Below, in pieces: positions 26,652-35,777 of a stretch of DNA of 64,000 nt. Below the pieces are notes generated by a model that searched no databases, had not been told where the DNA came from, and saw only the letters and a list, made by a program, of their open reading frames with translations. The stretch is from positions 372,001-436,000 of the forward strand of contig SMNZ01000002.1 of the NCBI GenBank assembly GCA_004353515.1, read 5' to 3'. Made by a program: the position numbers and the translations under genes. The stretch is from Alteromonadaceae bacterium M269. GTDB lineage: Bacteria > Pseudomonadota > Gammaproteobacteria > Enterobacterales > Alteromonadaceae. Each line of letters opens with the position of its first letter. Position 1 is the first letter of the stretch.

Positions 26652-27092
26652 ATGCATATTGTTTGTCCAAGCTGCTCCGCCATTAATCGAGTTAAAGAAG
26701 GAAAGTCGCATTTAGAAGCTAAATGTGGGAAGTGCGATGCTTTGCTTCACACACACGAGCCAGCTGAACTTACTGATCAAAACTTTTTTAAGTACATACA
26801 GAAAAATGACATGCCAGTCCTAGTTGATTATTGGGCGAGCTGGTGTGGGCCATGCCAACAAATGTTACCTGTCTTTACCAAGGTTGCGGGTGAAACTGAC
26901 GAAATTCTATTCGCTAAAGTCAATACAGAAACCGCTCAGGAAGTTTCTCGAGCTGCTGGTATTCGCAGCATACCTACGATGATTTTCTTCCGTAACGGTC
27001 AGGAAGTAAATCGCGTATCTGGCGCATTAAGTGAAGCGCAACTTAAGCAGTGGATTATGCAAACTGTATTGTCTTCTCCAATGCAACACTAA
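26652..27092 (+). CDS. trxC: Thioredoxin 2 (zinc-binding thioredoxin)
   Basis: This 146-aa protein has an N-terminal zinc-ribbon with CPSC and CGKC, followed by a thioredoxin fold with the active site WASWCGPCQ and the cis-proline region IRSIPTM. This two-part structure defines TrxC, a cytoplasmic disulfide reductase in oxidative-stress defence. The ATG at 26652 gives the usual length. An in-frame GTG at 26628 would add eight residues before the zinc ribbon. It is a stand-alone gene between the exporter and the flagellar regulators. Confidence 0.93.
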   Translation: MHIVCPSCSAINRVKEGKSHLEAKCGKCDALLHTHEPAELTDQNFFKYIQKNDMPVLVDYWASWCGPCQQMLPVFTKVAGETDEILFAKVNTETAQEVSRAAGIRSIPTMIFFRNGQEVNRVSGALSEAQLKQWIMQTVLSSPMQH

Positions 27093-27362
27093 AAAAGATC
27101 AACAAAATTTACGTAAAGAGCTTAAGTTTTCTGGCGTAAGTGTTGAAATTGTATGAGAATATAGTCAGAGAGGTCGTGATTTTTAGATTGATTAAAATTC
27201 ATACCGCAAAGAACAAGCACGTTGTGTTCAAGGAGTAATAACGTCATTGTATAGTCATTACTTCCAATCTATGAGCCAACGTGAGTGTTGCCTGAAGGGG
27301 ATGACAATATCTTCGGTTTTTCAATAATAAGCACAATAATCGAACTGCGGAGCCAATAAAGA

Positions 27363-28802
27363 ATGAGTAAAATTCTAATTATCAGTGAGGATGAATCTCG
27401 CAAGATAAATATGGAAACTATTCTTTCTTTTGTTGGTGAAGTATACGAGTCATTATCAATAGAAAGCGCTAAGTCTGCATTGAACGGGCAAAGTGATATT
27501 AAAGCAGCGATATTAGATACTGAAAATGTTGAAGTCGCTAACGAACTCATTAATAGCTACCCTCATCATCCCTTTATAGCCATTAGTCAGGAAACTCAAA
27601 CATTCTCTGAGAGTGGGAATCTTGTCGGGCAAATGCAAGCCCCGGTAACTTACCCTGTCTTAACTCAATTCTTACATCGCTGCCAAGAATACTTGAGACA
27701 AAAGCCTACTAGTGCACCTGGGTTCAATACCAAAACGCGCTTGTTTAGAAGCTTGGTAGGTAAAAGTGCTGAAATTCAGCAAGTTAGGCAGATGATTGAA
27801 AAAGTCTCTCCGACAGAAGCTAATGTGTTGGTTTTAGGCGAATCAGGTACGGGTAAGGAAGTTGTTGCGCGTAATATTCACTTCATGTCTAAGCGTAAGG
27901 ACGGTCCTTTTATCCCCGTTAATTGTGGTGCAATTCCCGGTGAGTTACTTGAAAGCGAGCTTTTTGGTCATGAGAAAGGTGCGTTTACTGGCGCTATTAG
28001 TATGCGTAAAGGGCGCTTCGAATTAGCGAAGGGCGGTACATTATTCCTTGATGAAATCGGCGATATGCCACTGCAAATGCAGGTTAAGTTGCTACGAGTA
28101 TTGCAAGAAAGGTTGTTCGAACGGGTTGGCGGAAGCAGTTCCATCCAAAGCGACGTGAGGATTGTCGCGGCAACGCATAGAAATCTGGAAAGCATGATCG
28201 AGACCGGTAAATTTAGGGAAGACCTTTTTTATCGCTTGAACGTCTTTCCTATAGACAGCCCAGCCTTACGTGAACGCAAGGAAGATATTCCTTTGCTGCT
28301 TCAGGAACTCGTTTCTCGAATGGAGAACGAGTCGGAAGTATCGGTCAAGTTCACCGAGAAAGCTTTGAAATCCTTGATGGAACATAAGTGGGCAGGCAAC
28401 GTAAGAGAGCTGTCTAACTTGGTTGAGCGTCTCATTATTTTATATCCTAATCAGGTTGTTGATGTTCAGGATCTGCCTGCTAAATACCAACATCTTGATG
28501 GAGACACTTACGAACCTGACTATCCTGAAGAATTGCTCGAAAGAGAAGCGCTCAATGCGTTATTCCGCGATAATGATGACGATGAGGAAGAAGAGTCAGC
28601 GCCGGAGCAATTGGGTTTGAATGGTTCGCTTCCGCCCGAAGGTGTCAATCTGAAGGAGTATTTGTCAGACTTGGAAGTTAGCCTTATTACTCAAGCACTT
28701 GAACAACAAGAATGGGTTGTTGCTCGTGCTGCAGAGCAAATTGGTATGCGCAGAACGACCTTGGTTGAGAAAATGCGCAAATACAATATTTCCAAAGAAT
28801 AG
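27363..28802 (+). CDS. flrA: FlrA/FleQ sigma-54-dependent flagellar master regulator
   Basis: This 479-aa activator has a FleQ-type N-terminal domain (1-120), an AAA+ domain and a Fis-type helix-turn-helix at the C-terminus ([16 protein letters not shown]). Walker A is GESGTGKE (159-166), GAFTGA is at 206-211 and Walker B is [10 protein letters not shown]. The linker carries LFRSLVG at 127-133. The same motif in Pseudomonas FleQ is part of the c-di-GMP binding site, so c-di-GMP control is likely. It should switch on flrBC, fliE and flhA operons with sigma-54. It is transcribed alone; the next gene has its own promoter region. Confidence 0.93.
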   Translation: MSKILIISEDESRKINMETILSFVGEVYESLSIESAKSALNGQSDIKAAILDTENVEVANELINSYPHHPFIAISQETQTFSESGNLVGQMQAPVTYPVLTQFLHRCQEYLRQKPTSAPGFNTKTRLFRSLVGKSAEIQQVRQMIEKVSPTEANVLVLGESGTGKEVVARNIHFMSKRKDGPFIPVNCGAIPGELLESELFGHEKGAFTGAISMRKGRFELAKGGTLFLDEIGDMPLQMQVKLLRVLQERLFERVGGSSSIQSDVRIVAATHRNLESMIETGKFREDLFYRLNVFPIDSPALRERKEDIPLLLQELVSRMENESEVSVKFTEKALKSLMEHKWAGNVRELSNLVERLIILYPNQVVDVQDLPAKYQHLDGDTYEPDYPEELLEREALNALFRDNDDDEEEESAPEQLGLNGSLPPEGVNLKEYLSDLEVSLITQALEQQEWVVARAAEQIGMRRTTLVEKMRKYNISKE

Positions 28803-28886
28803 AACTAATTGCGACTCTAACATTGCAGTAAGTCTTTTTTATTTACTTCAAGTCACCCTAATCTTAGCTAGCTGAAAATCATGGGA

Positions 28887-28900
28887 GTCAACCATTTGAC
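28887..28900. promoter_or_regulatory. FlrA/FleQ-like binding box upstream of flrB
   Basis: GTCAACCATTTGAC is an inverted repeat closely matching the FleQ consensus GTCAnTAAATTGAC in both half sites. It lies inside a longer palindrome (GGAGTCAA and TTGACTCC, 28884-28903) and about 80 bases before the expected start of the sigma-54 promoter, which is a normal enhancer distance. Confidence 0.65.
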
Positions 28901-28946
28901 TCCATAATTGTTGGTTAAAATCCTTGTAAATCAATGGTGTATAATT

Positions 28947-28962
28947 TGGCATGTTTGCTGCT
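28947..28962 (+). promoter_or_regulatory. Sigma-54 promoter of flrBC
   Basis: TGGCATGTTTGCTGCT has GG and GC separated by exactly ten bases (28948-28961) and a near-consensus -24 box (TGGCATG against TGGCACG). The -12 box is CTGC rather than TTGC. It lies about 45 bases before the flrB start. Confidence 0.65.
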
Positions 28963-29003
28963 TTATCACATGCGTTAAAGTTTTGACGTGAGATGTGGTA
29001 GAA

Positions 29004-30203
29004 ATGAATAACAGCGCAAATAATGCAGCAAATGCCTTCGATAAGATAGACAGTCATGTCTCGTCTTCTTTGTTCAATCATGCCCCTACTGATCTTTCAA
29101 TCGATAATGCCGAACCACTAGAAGAGATCTCACGAGCAGAAGCACACAGCTTAAGGCAGCAAGCTGATAGGCTTCAAAATTTATTAAAAGTCATGCCAGC
29201 AGGTGTCGTCGTCGTTGATGGACGTGGACAGGTTAAACAAGCTAATCAAGTTGCCTTGGATTTTCTTGGGGAACCTTTAGAAGGTGAAGCTTGGAGAACG
29301 ATCATCCAGCGCTCATTCAAACCGCAAGCTGATGACGGACATGAAGTTTCATTGCGAGATGGCCGTAAAGTAAAACTCTCAATCACTCCCCTCGCGAATG
29401 AACCGGGACAGATTATTGTTTTAACCGACCTCACCGAAACAAGAAAGCTGCAACAACGCATGAGCCATCTTCAGCGCCTATCTTCTTTAGGGAATATGGT
29501 GGCTTCTCTGGCGCATCAAATTCGCACACCTCTGTCTGCAGCGATGTTATATGGCGCTAACCTAAACAACCAGAATTTACCCGAACAATCACGCCAGCAG
29601 TTCAATGAGAAATTAATGTCTCGCCTGCAAGACTTGGAAAGCCAAGTTAATGACATGTTGTTATTTGCCAAAAGCGGAGACCACGAAGTTGTTTCGGAGT
29701 TGTCGTTACAAACGCTATTAACTGAAGTTGAAGCTGGTGCCGAAGCGATGCTGAAGAAGAGCGATGCAAAACTTGAAGTAACGCTACCTGAACCTGATGT
29801 CCAAATTTTAGGAAATAAAACAGCACTCGCTGGGGCGCTTCAAAACCTGATACAGAATGCTTTGCACGTAAAACCTGATGGTGCGGTGATTAAATTATCA
29901 GCAGTAAGGCGCGAACAGGGCAGCAACATAGTTGATATAACAGTTGCAGACAATGGCCCTGGAATCAAAAAAGAATATATGAATCGAATTTTCGAACCCT
30001 TCTTTACTACGAAATCTCAAGGTACTGGTTTAGGACTTGCTGTAGTAAAAGCAGTTGCTCAATCTCATCACGGCAGCGTTGGCTTGAAAAGCCAACTAGG
30101 TAAAGGAACGGCTATAAGCTTATGTTTACCTATGCTGAACCATGATGAGAATGGAGAAAATTGCTACGAAGAATTTGAACAACCTATAGCTGTTGGAGCA
30201 TAA
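29004..30203 (+). CDS. flrB: FlrB/FleS flagellar sensor histidine kinase
   Basis: This protein of about 399 aa has no membrane segment, so it is a cytoplasmic kinase. A PAS domain (about 55-150) is followed by a HisKA domain with SLAHQIRTPL (H171) and an HATPase domain with the N box NLIQNALH, DNGPGIK and GTGLGLAVVK. In Vibrio and Pseudomonas the homologue phosphorylates FlrC/FleR to turn on later flagellar genes. The ATG at 29004 is preferred; a GTG three codons earlier is possible. The stop is followed after two bases by flrC. Confidence 0.9.
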   Translation: MNNSANNAANAFDKIDSHVSSSLFNHAPTDLSIDNAEPLEEISRAEAHSLRQQADRLQNLLKVMPAGVVVVDGRGQVKQANQVALDFLGEPLEGEAWRTIIQRSFKPQADDGHEVSLRDGRKVKLSITPLANEPGQIIVLTDLTETRKLQQRMSHLQRLSSLGNMVASLAHQIRTPLSAAMLYGANLNNQNLPEQSRQQFNEKLMSRLQDLESQVNDMLLFAKSGDHEVVSELSLQTLLTEVEAGAEAMLKKSDAKLEVTLPEPDVQILGNKTALAGALQNLIQNALHVKPDGAVIKLSAVRREQGSNIVDITVADNGPGIKKEYMNRIFEPFFTTKSQGTGLGLAVVKAVAQSHHGSVGLKSQLGKGTAISLCLPMLNHDENGENCYEEFEQPIAVGA

Positions 30204-30205
30204 CC

Positions 30206-31552
30206 ATGAGCCAAACTCGGATAATGATAGTTGAAGATGATGCAGGGCTGCGCGAAGCGCTGGTCGACACCTTGTTATTGGGTGACTATCAAGTTGTAGA
30301 AGCCGATAGTGCTGAATCTGCGATGATATTACTCAACCAAACAAGTGTGGATTTGGTGGTGAGTGACGTACAAATGGGCGATACCAATGGGTTAACGCTA
30401 CTAAAAAATATCAAACAGAAGTTGCCAAACTTGCCCGTGTTACTGATGACAGCATTCGCAAAAATAGACGATGCTGTGCAAGCGATGAGAGATGGCGCTA
30501 CTGATTATTTAGCTAAGCCATTTGCTCCCGAGGTTTTGCTAAACCTAGTTAATCGTTATGCACCTGCCAAACAGGTACTATCGACCAGACCGATTGTTGG
30601 CGATCCTTCGAGTAAAAAGTTATTGGAACTTGCACAGAAAGTCGCTGTATCAGAAGCGACAGTCATGGTTCTTGGACCTAGTGGTTCTGGTAAAGAGGTG
30701 TTAGCACGTTACATTCATGATCAATCTAAACGTGCCAATGAGAATTTTGTCGCGATAAACTGCGCAGCTATTCCCGAAAATATGTTGGAAGCGACCTTGT
30801 TTGGCTATGACAAAGGGGCATTTACGGGGGCCTTACAAGCGTGCCCTGGTAAGTTTGAACAAGCACAGGACGGCACTATCCTGCTTGATGAAATCACGGA
30901 GATGGACTTAGGGCTACAGGCCAAATTATTAAGAGTACTTCAGGAACGAGAAGTCGAGCGTTTGGGAAGCCGTAAGACTATCGAACTCAATGTTCGCGTA
31001 ATAGCAACCAGTAACAGAGATTTGAAAGAAGCTGTTCAGCAGGGCACTTTTAGAGAAGACCTTTACTACCGTCTTAATGTATTCCCATTAATGTGGGCGC
31101 CATTGAACGACCGTAAAGGAGATATTGTCCCGTTGGCCGAACACTTAATCAGGCGTCATACAAACCACGATTCACAGGAACCAACGTTATCATCGTCTGC
31201 AAGGGTTAAACTGGAACAGTATAACTGGCCGGGTAACGTCAGAGAGTTAGAAAATGTGATTCAACGTGCGCTTATTTTATCAAGTGAAGGAAAAATTGAC
31301 GCAGGTGATTTGCTTATTGATGTAGAGCAACAGCCTACGTTTTCGGTCGAAGAGTCGGAATCTGAAAATGCAGATTTAAGCAGTAAGCTTGGGTCTGAAC
31401 TGCAACAACAAGAGCATCAAATCATCTTAGAAACGCTGACTCAATGTAATGGGCGTCGTAAAGATGTTGCTGAGCAACTCGGTATTAGCCCCCGTACTCT
31501 GCGTTATAAGTTAGCTAAGATGCGTGAAGTTGGTATCGAAGTACCTAATTAA
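30206..31552 (+). CDS. flrC: FlrC/FleR sigma-54-dependent response regulator
   Basis: This 448-aa NtrC-type regulator has a receiver domain with phospho-acceptor D54 (VVSDVQM). The AAA+ domain has GPSGSGKEV, GAFTGA and GTILLDEITE, and the C-terminal Fis-type DNA-binding domain has GISPRTLRYKL. It is the partner of FlrB and activates class III genes such as those for the hook-basal body. A strong hairpin follows the stop at 31578-31603, ending the flrBC transcript. Confidence 0.93.
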   Translation: MSQTRIMIVEDDAGLREALVDTLLLGDYQVVEADSAESAMILLNQTSVDLVVSDVQMGDTNGLTLLKNIKQKLPNLPVLLMTAFAKIDDAVQAMRDGATDYLAKPFAPEVLLNLVNRYAPAKQVLSTRPIVGDPSSKKLLELAQKVAVSEATVMVLGPSGSGKEVLARYIHDQSKRANENFVAINCAAIPENMLEATLFGYDKGAFTGALQACPGKFEQAQDGTILLDEITEMDLGLQAKLLRVLQEREVERLGSRKTIELNVRVIATSNRDLKEAVQQGTFREDLYYRLNVFPLMWAPLNDRKGDIVPLAEHLIRRHTNHDSQEPTLSSSARVKLEQYNWPGNVRELENVIQRALILSSEGKIDAGDLLIDVEQQPTFSVEESESENADLSSKLGSELQQQEHQIILETLTQCNGRRKDVAEQLGISPRTLRYKLAKMREVGIEVPN

Positions 31553-31577
31553 ACCTGTTTTATAACAATATTGACGA

Positions 31578-31603
31578 AAGCCGTGTGTTAATAGACACGG
31601 CTT
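31578..31603 (+). terminator. Hairpin terminator after flrC
   Basis: AAGCCGTGT and ACACGGCTT form a perfect 9-bp stem around an 8-base loop, 26 bases after the flrC stop. The following bases are only moderately T-rich. Confidence 0.65.
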
Positions 31604-31672
31604 ACACTATTTCTATTCAGCTAACGCTACTTCGCTACAGTTCAAAATTCATCCCTAGATTCTTTTTTAAGT

Positions 31673-31686
31673 GTCAACAATGTGAC
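31673..31686. promoter_or_regulatory. FlrA/FleQ-like binding box upstream of fliE
   Basis: GTCAACAATGTGAC matches the FleQ consensus GTCAnTAAATTGAC at most fixed positions and keeps the GTCA/TGAC symmetry. It lies about 94 bases before the expected start of the fliE sigma-54 promoter. Confidence 0.6.
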
Positions 31687-31747
31687 GCTAGCACTATCAA
31701 CCTATCTTTATGCCTCTAAGTATATGAAAATAAAGAATTAAAATTAT

Positions 31748-31763
31748 TGGCATCGGGATTGCT
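31748..31763 (+). promoter_or_regulatory. Sigma-54 promoter of the fliE operon
   Basis: TGGCATCGGGATTGCT matches TGGCACG-N4-TTGCW at 10 of 12 fixed positions, with GG and GC ten bases apart. It lies about 50 bases before the fliE start and is the best sigma-54 site in the window. Confidence 0.8.
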
Positions 31764-31814
31764 TTGTACCCCTTATCAAAAGACAAATAGTCAATTATTT
31801 GAATGAAGGGGTAA

Positions 31815-32147
31815 ATGACGATGGATATCAAAGCACAGAATTTATATAGCGAGCTCCAGTCATTAGCAACGCAAGCACAGTCAATAACACCAGAAGCGAA
31901 TCCTATTCAAGGTGGTTCGTCAGGCCAAAATTTTGCTGACATGCTGTCGAGTGCTATCGGCAAAGTGAACAGTATGCAACTCCATTCAAAATCTCAAGCT
32001 ATGGCCTTCGAATTAGGTGATCCCAATCTCAGCTTAGCTGAAGTCATGATTGCGAAAGAGAAAGCCGGTATTGCTTTTGAAGCAACCGTTCAAGTGCGTA
32101 ATAAAGTATTAGAAGCGTACAAAGAAATTATCAATATGCCAGTGTAG
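31815..32147 (+). CDS. fliE: Flagellar hook-basal body protein FliE
   Basis: This 110-aa protein joins the MS ring to the rod and helps assemble the export gate. The C-terminal half has the family signature: LAEVMIAKEKAGIAFEATV and then RNKVLEAYKEIINMPV. GAAGG lies five bases before the ATG at 31815. A second in-frame ATG at 31821 is also possible. It is the first gene of an operon read from a sigma-54 promoter and is followed by fliF after 25 bases. Confidence 0.92.
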   Translation: MTMDIKAQNLYSELQSLATQAQSITPEANPIQGGSSGQNFADMLSSAIGKVNSMQLHSKSQAMAFELGDPNLSLAEVMIAKEKAGIAFEATVQVRNKVLEAYKEIINMPV

Positions 32148-32172
32148 TGTTGAGTTTAGGTAGGAGATTATA

Positions 32173-33864
32173 GTGGCAGAAGCAACAGGCACAGAGTTAG
32201 CACTAAGCTCGAGTGATTTAGATACGGACCAGGAGCAAAAATCCGGCTTCATGGACACCTTGGGTAGTGCAGATATGATGCGGCAGATTACCATGGTTGT
32301 TGCATTGGTCATCTGTATTACTATTGCGGTGTTTATCGTGATTTGGGCGCAAGAGCCGGATTACCGTCCACTTGCAAAAATGGAAACCCGCGAGCTTATT
32401 GAAACACTGGATTATCTCGATACCGCTCAAATTGAATATAACCTCGAAGGCGATACCATTTACGTTAAGGAAAACGATTATCAGAACATCAAGCTAGGTT
32501 TAGCGCGTCAGGGGTTGTCTTCAGATCCAGGTACCGGTGCTGACATCATTATGCAGGACATGGGGTTTGGTGTTAGTCAGCGTTTAGAGAAAGAGCGTTT
32601 GAAGCACGCCCGTGAACAAACGCTTGCTCGAACCATTGAAGAAATGGCGTCAATTAATCGAGCGCGCGTACTACTTGCTCTGCCTGTTGCTAACGTTTTT
32701 GCCCGTAGAGAGAAAAAGGCCAGCGCCACTATCGTTGTTACCATGCGAAGAGGGAGTTTGCTATCCGGTGAAGAAGTGGATGCGGTGGTTGATATCGTTG
32801 CATCAGCGGTTCAAGGGCTTGAACCAAGTCGCGTTACTGTGACAGATAGTAACGGGCGTTTGTTAAATTCAGGATCTCAAGACGCTGCATCTTCAAGAGC
32901 TCGTAAAGAATATGCGATGGAGAAGCAACGAGAATCTGAATATCGTGAAAAAATTGATTCTATATTGATTCCTGTTTTAGGGCTCGGTAATTATACGGCT
33001 CAAGTCAATGTCGCTATGGACTTCACGTCAGTCGAGCAAACACAGAAGCGTTATAACCCTGATCTGCCAGCTGTTAGAAGTGAAATGACAGTGGAAGACA
33101 ACAGCGTCGGAAGCGTTATCGCCGGTATCCCTGGTGCACTGACTAATCAACCTCCTCTGGATTCTAATATTCCTGAACGTGCTGGTGGTGGTAATGGCCA
33201 AGCGAGTCAGCCAGGCCGTAATCACAAAGAAGAAACACGGAACTATGAACTAGATACAACCATTAGCCACACCAAGCAGCAAACGGGTGTTATAAGTCGT
33301 TTGACGGTGTCGGTAGCGGTAGATTACCTGAATACAACAGCAGAAGATGGAACAGTTACTAACGAACCAAGAGCTCAAGCTGAATTGCTTAATATTCGTC
33401 GTTTGCTGCAAGGCGGAATCGGTTTTGATGTCACTCGTGGAGACTCATTAGAGGTTGTTAGTATTCCATTTAATCGCAGTGACGACTTACTGGCGACTGA
33501 GGTTCCAATTTGGGAACAGCCATGGGCTATGCGTGCATTGCGTCTGATAGTGGGTGGCATTGTTATTATTGTCCTTATCTTGGCTATAGTTAAACCTATG
33601 CTTAAGAAATTGATTTACCCAGATGACACCAAAGAAACTGAAGAATACGATGCAGACATGGGTCTTGATCTGGGAGACGAAACTATCAGCATGTTGTCGC
33701 AAGAATTTGATGAAGGTCAGGTGGGGTTTGCTGCTGATGGCTCCTTGATGCTACCTGATTTACACAAAGATGAAGACGTACTGAAAGCTGTTAGAGCCTT
33801 AGTCGCCAATGAACCTGAGTTATCGTCTCAGGTGGTGAAAGGCTGGTTGATGATGGACGAATAA
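32173..33864 (+). CDS. fliF: Flagellar MS-ring protein FliF
   Basis: This 563-aa inner-membrane protein forms the MS ring. An N-terminal membrane segment lies near residue 40 (TMVVALVICITIAVFIVIW). It is followed by the ring-building motifs with VKENDYQNIKLGLARQG, a large periplasmic part and a second membrane segment near residue 460. The C-terminal tail, with DEDVLKAVRALVANEP, contacts FliG. The start is GTG, preceded by AGGAG. The length is normal for the family. Confidence 0.95.
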   Translation: MAEATGTELALSSSDLDTDQEQKSGFMDTLGSADMMRQITMVVALVICITIAVFIVIWAQEPDYRPLAKMETRELIETLDYLDTAQIEYNLEGDTIYVKENDYQNIKLGLARQGLSSDPGTGADIIMQDMGFGVSQRLEKERLKHAREQTLARTIEEMASINRARVLLALPVANVFARREKKASATIVVTMRRGSLLSGEEVDAVVDIVASAVQGLEPSRVTVTDSNGRLLNSGSQDAASSRARKEYAMEKQRESEYREKIDSILIPVLGLGNYTAQVNVAMDFTSVEQTQKRYNPDLPAVRSEMTVEDNSVGSVIAGIPGALTNQPPLDSNIPERAGGGNGQASQPGRNHKEETRNYELDTTISHTKQQTGVISRLTVSVAVDYLNTTAEDGTVTNEPRAQAELLNIRRLLQGGIGFDVTRGDSLEVVSIPFNRSDDLLATEVPIWEQPWAMRALRLIVGGIVIIVLILAIVKPMLKKLIYPDDTKETEEYDADMGLDLGDETISMLSQEFDEGQVGFAADGSLMLPDLHKDEDVLKAVRALVANEPELSSQVVKGWLMMDE

Positions 33865-33868
33865 GATT

Positions 33869-34915
33869 ATGGCAACCGAATTAGTAGAACAATCAGAAGT
33901 CAGTGAAGATTATGACATCAGTAAGCTGGAAGGTGTCGAGAAAGCTGCAATATTGCTTCTGAGCTTAACAGAAGAAGATGCTGCGCAAATCTTAAAACAC
34001 CTCGAGCCTAAACAAGTTCAAAAACTTGGTCAGGCAATGGCTGCTATTGATGATATGACGCAGGCAAAAATTACTGCGGTACATAAGCACTTTATTGAAG
34101 AGATACAGAACTACAGTACGATAGGCTTCCAGAGCCAAGACTTCGTGAAGCGCGCATTAACCGCAGCATTGGGTGAAGACAAAGCGGCTAACCTGATTGA
34201 TCAAATCCTATTAGGTGGTGGCGCCAAAGGTCTTGATTCGCTGAAATGGATGGATTCCAAGCAAGTTGCCAGCATTATTCGTAATGAGCACCCGCAAATC
34301 CAAACTATTGTTTTATCCTATCTTGATGCGGAGCAATCTGCCGAAATACTCGGACAGTTCCCTGAGAAAGTCAGGCTTGATCTAATGATGCGTATTGCGA
34401 ATCTTGAAGAAGTTCAACCTGCAGCACTCCAAGAGTTGAATGAGATCATGGAGAAACAGTTTGCTGGTCAAGCTGGAACGCAAGCTGCGAAAATGGGCGG
34501 CTTGAAGTCAGCAGCCGAAATCATGAACTACTTAGATACCAATGTTGAAGGTCAGTTGATGGATGCTATCCGTGAGCAAGATGAAGAGATGAGTCAGCAG
34601 ATTCAAGACCTCATGTTTGTCTTCGATAACCTCGCGGATGTCGATGATAGAGCGATACAAGCGATCTTGAGAGAAGTTCAGCAAGATTCATTGCTTAAAG
34701 CAATCAAAGGTGCTGACGATGACCTACGCGACAAGATTACGTCGAACATGTCTAAGAGAGCGGCTGAGATGCTTATCGATGACCTCGAAGCGCTGGGTCC
34801 TGTTCGAATCAGTGAAGTTGAAACTGCCCAGAAAGAAATTCTTTCTGTGGCGAGGCGATTGGCTGATTCAGGTGAAATCATGCTTGGCGGCGGTGGCGGC
34901 GAAGAGTTCTTATAA
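33869..34915 (+). CDS. fliG: Flagellar motor switch protein FliG
   Basis: This 348-aa switch protein links the MS ring to FliM and supplies the torque residues that face the stator. The pattern LEGVEKAAILLLSL at the N-terminus, the EHPQIQTIVLSYL segment in the middle domain and the C-terminal charged helix with DDRAIQAILREV and DLEALGPV are all characteristic. The tail ends in a glycine-rich stretch. It begins four bases after the fliF stop. Confidence 0.95.
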   Translation: MATELVEQSEVSEDYDISKLEGVEKAAILLLSLTEEDAAQILKHLEPKQVQKLGQAMAAIDDMTQAKITAVHKHFIEEIQNYSTIGFQSQDFVKRALTAALGEDKAANLIDQILLGGGAKGLDSLKWMDSKQVASIIRNEHPQIQTIVLSYLDAEQSAEILGQFPEKVRLDLMMRIANLEEVQPAALQELNEIMEKQFAGQAGTQAAKMGGLKSAAEIMNYLDTNVEGQLMDAIREQDEEMSQQIQDLMFVFDNLADVDDRAIQAILREVQQDSLLKAIKGADDDLRDKITSNMSKRAAEMLIDDLEALGPVRISEVETAQKEILSVARRLADSGEIMLGGGGGEEFL

Positions 34916-34939
34916 CATGACAGGAATGCCGGCACCTTT

Positions 34940-35767
34940 ATGAAAAATACATACGCACCTGCGAATGTGAGTGCTACTAGGATATCGCATAAAACGGTTG
35001 CAGAAGCAAAAGTTGACGATTGGCAATTCCCTTACATGGAAGACGCAAAAAAAGTCGACTCGGATAAAACCAACGCGATTAATAAAAAAAGTGATTGGAA
35101 GTATGAGCCTCCTGAGCCTGAAGAAGAGATTCTGCCTCCAACTGCTGAAGAAATAGAAGCGATTCGCCAGGCTGCTTATCAGGAAGGCTTTGAACAGGGA
35201 AAGAGTGAAGGCTTCGAAAAAGGTCTTAGCCAAGGTCGTGAACAAGGGCTTGAAGAAGGTAAGACCCAAGGGTTTGAAGAAGGGCATGCCGAGGGAATCG
35301 AAAAAGCCCTAGAAGATATAGAACAACAACTGTCTGTATGGAAGCAGTTAATCGAACAGCTTCATAATCCTCTACAGATGGTGGAGAAAGAGCTGCAAAC
35401 AGAGCTTGTTTATTTAGCTGTAAGCTTAGCTAAAGGTGTCATTAAAACTGAACTCGAAACTAATGATAACGTGATATTTCAGGCACTCAGTGAAGGTTTA
35501 AAAGCGCTACCCATAGGTGAAAAGGCTTATCAAATTAGGCTCAATCCAGACGATCTAAAACTGGTGAAAACCCACTTCAGCGAAGATGAAATTGCTAAAC
35601 ACAATTGGCAGTTCATAGAAGAGGCATCATTACTTCGGGGTGGTTGCGATATCGTCACCAATAGCAATGGTGTTGATGTCACTATTGAACGCCGATTAAA
35701 AGATGTTATCGACCAATTTATGACACAACAGGGCTTAACGCATTTCGACCTGAAGTTAGACGAGTAG
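34940..35767 (+). CDS. fliH: Flagellar export ATPase regulator FliH
   Basis: This 275-aa protein controls the FliI ATPase. After a variable N-terminus it has a run of GxxxG-type repeats (EGFEQGKSEGFEKG and similar, about residues 75-120), a hallmark of FliH helices. The C-terminal domain contains LVYLAVSLAKGVIKTEL and GGCDIVTNS, shared with FliH/YscL proteins. It starts 24 bases after fliG. The repeats also create a long antisense open frame, which is an artefact. Confidence 0.92.
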   Translation: MKNTYAPANVSATRISHKTVAEAKVDDWQFPYMEDAKKVDSDKTNAINKKSDWKYEPPEPEEEILPPTAEEIEAIRQAAYQEGFEQGKSEGFEKGLSQGREQGLEEGKTQGFEEGHAEGIEKALEDIEQQLSVWKQLIEQLHNPLQMVEKELQTELVYLAVSLAKGVIKTELETNDNVIFQALSEGLKALPIGEKAYQIRLNPDDLKLVKTHFSEDEIAKHNWQFIEEASLLRGGCDIVTNSNGVDVTIERRLKDVIDQFMTQQGLTHFDLKLDE

Positions 35768-35777
35768 TAGTAGCCTT

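Noticed and set aside
27132-27146. TGGCGTAAGTGTTGA as a sigma-54 promoter upstream of flrA
   Set aside because: The -12 element ends in GA, not GC, and flrA homologues are usually not sigma-54 dependent.
34910-35287. 125-codon open frame antisense to fliH
   Set aside because: It arises from the glycine-repeat coding of fliH; there is no ribosome site or recognisable protein.
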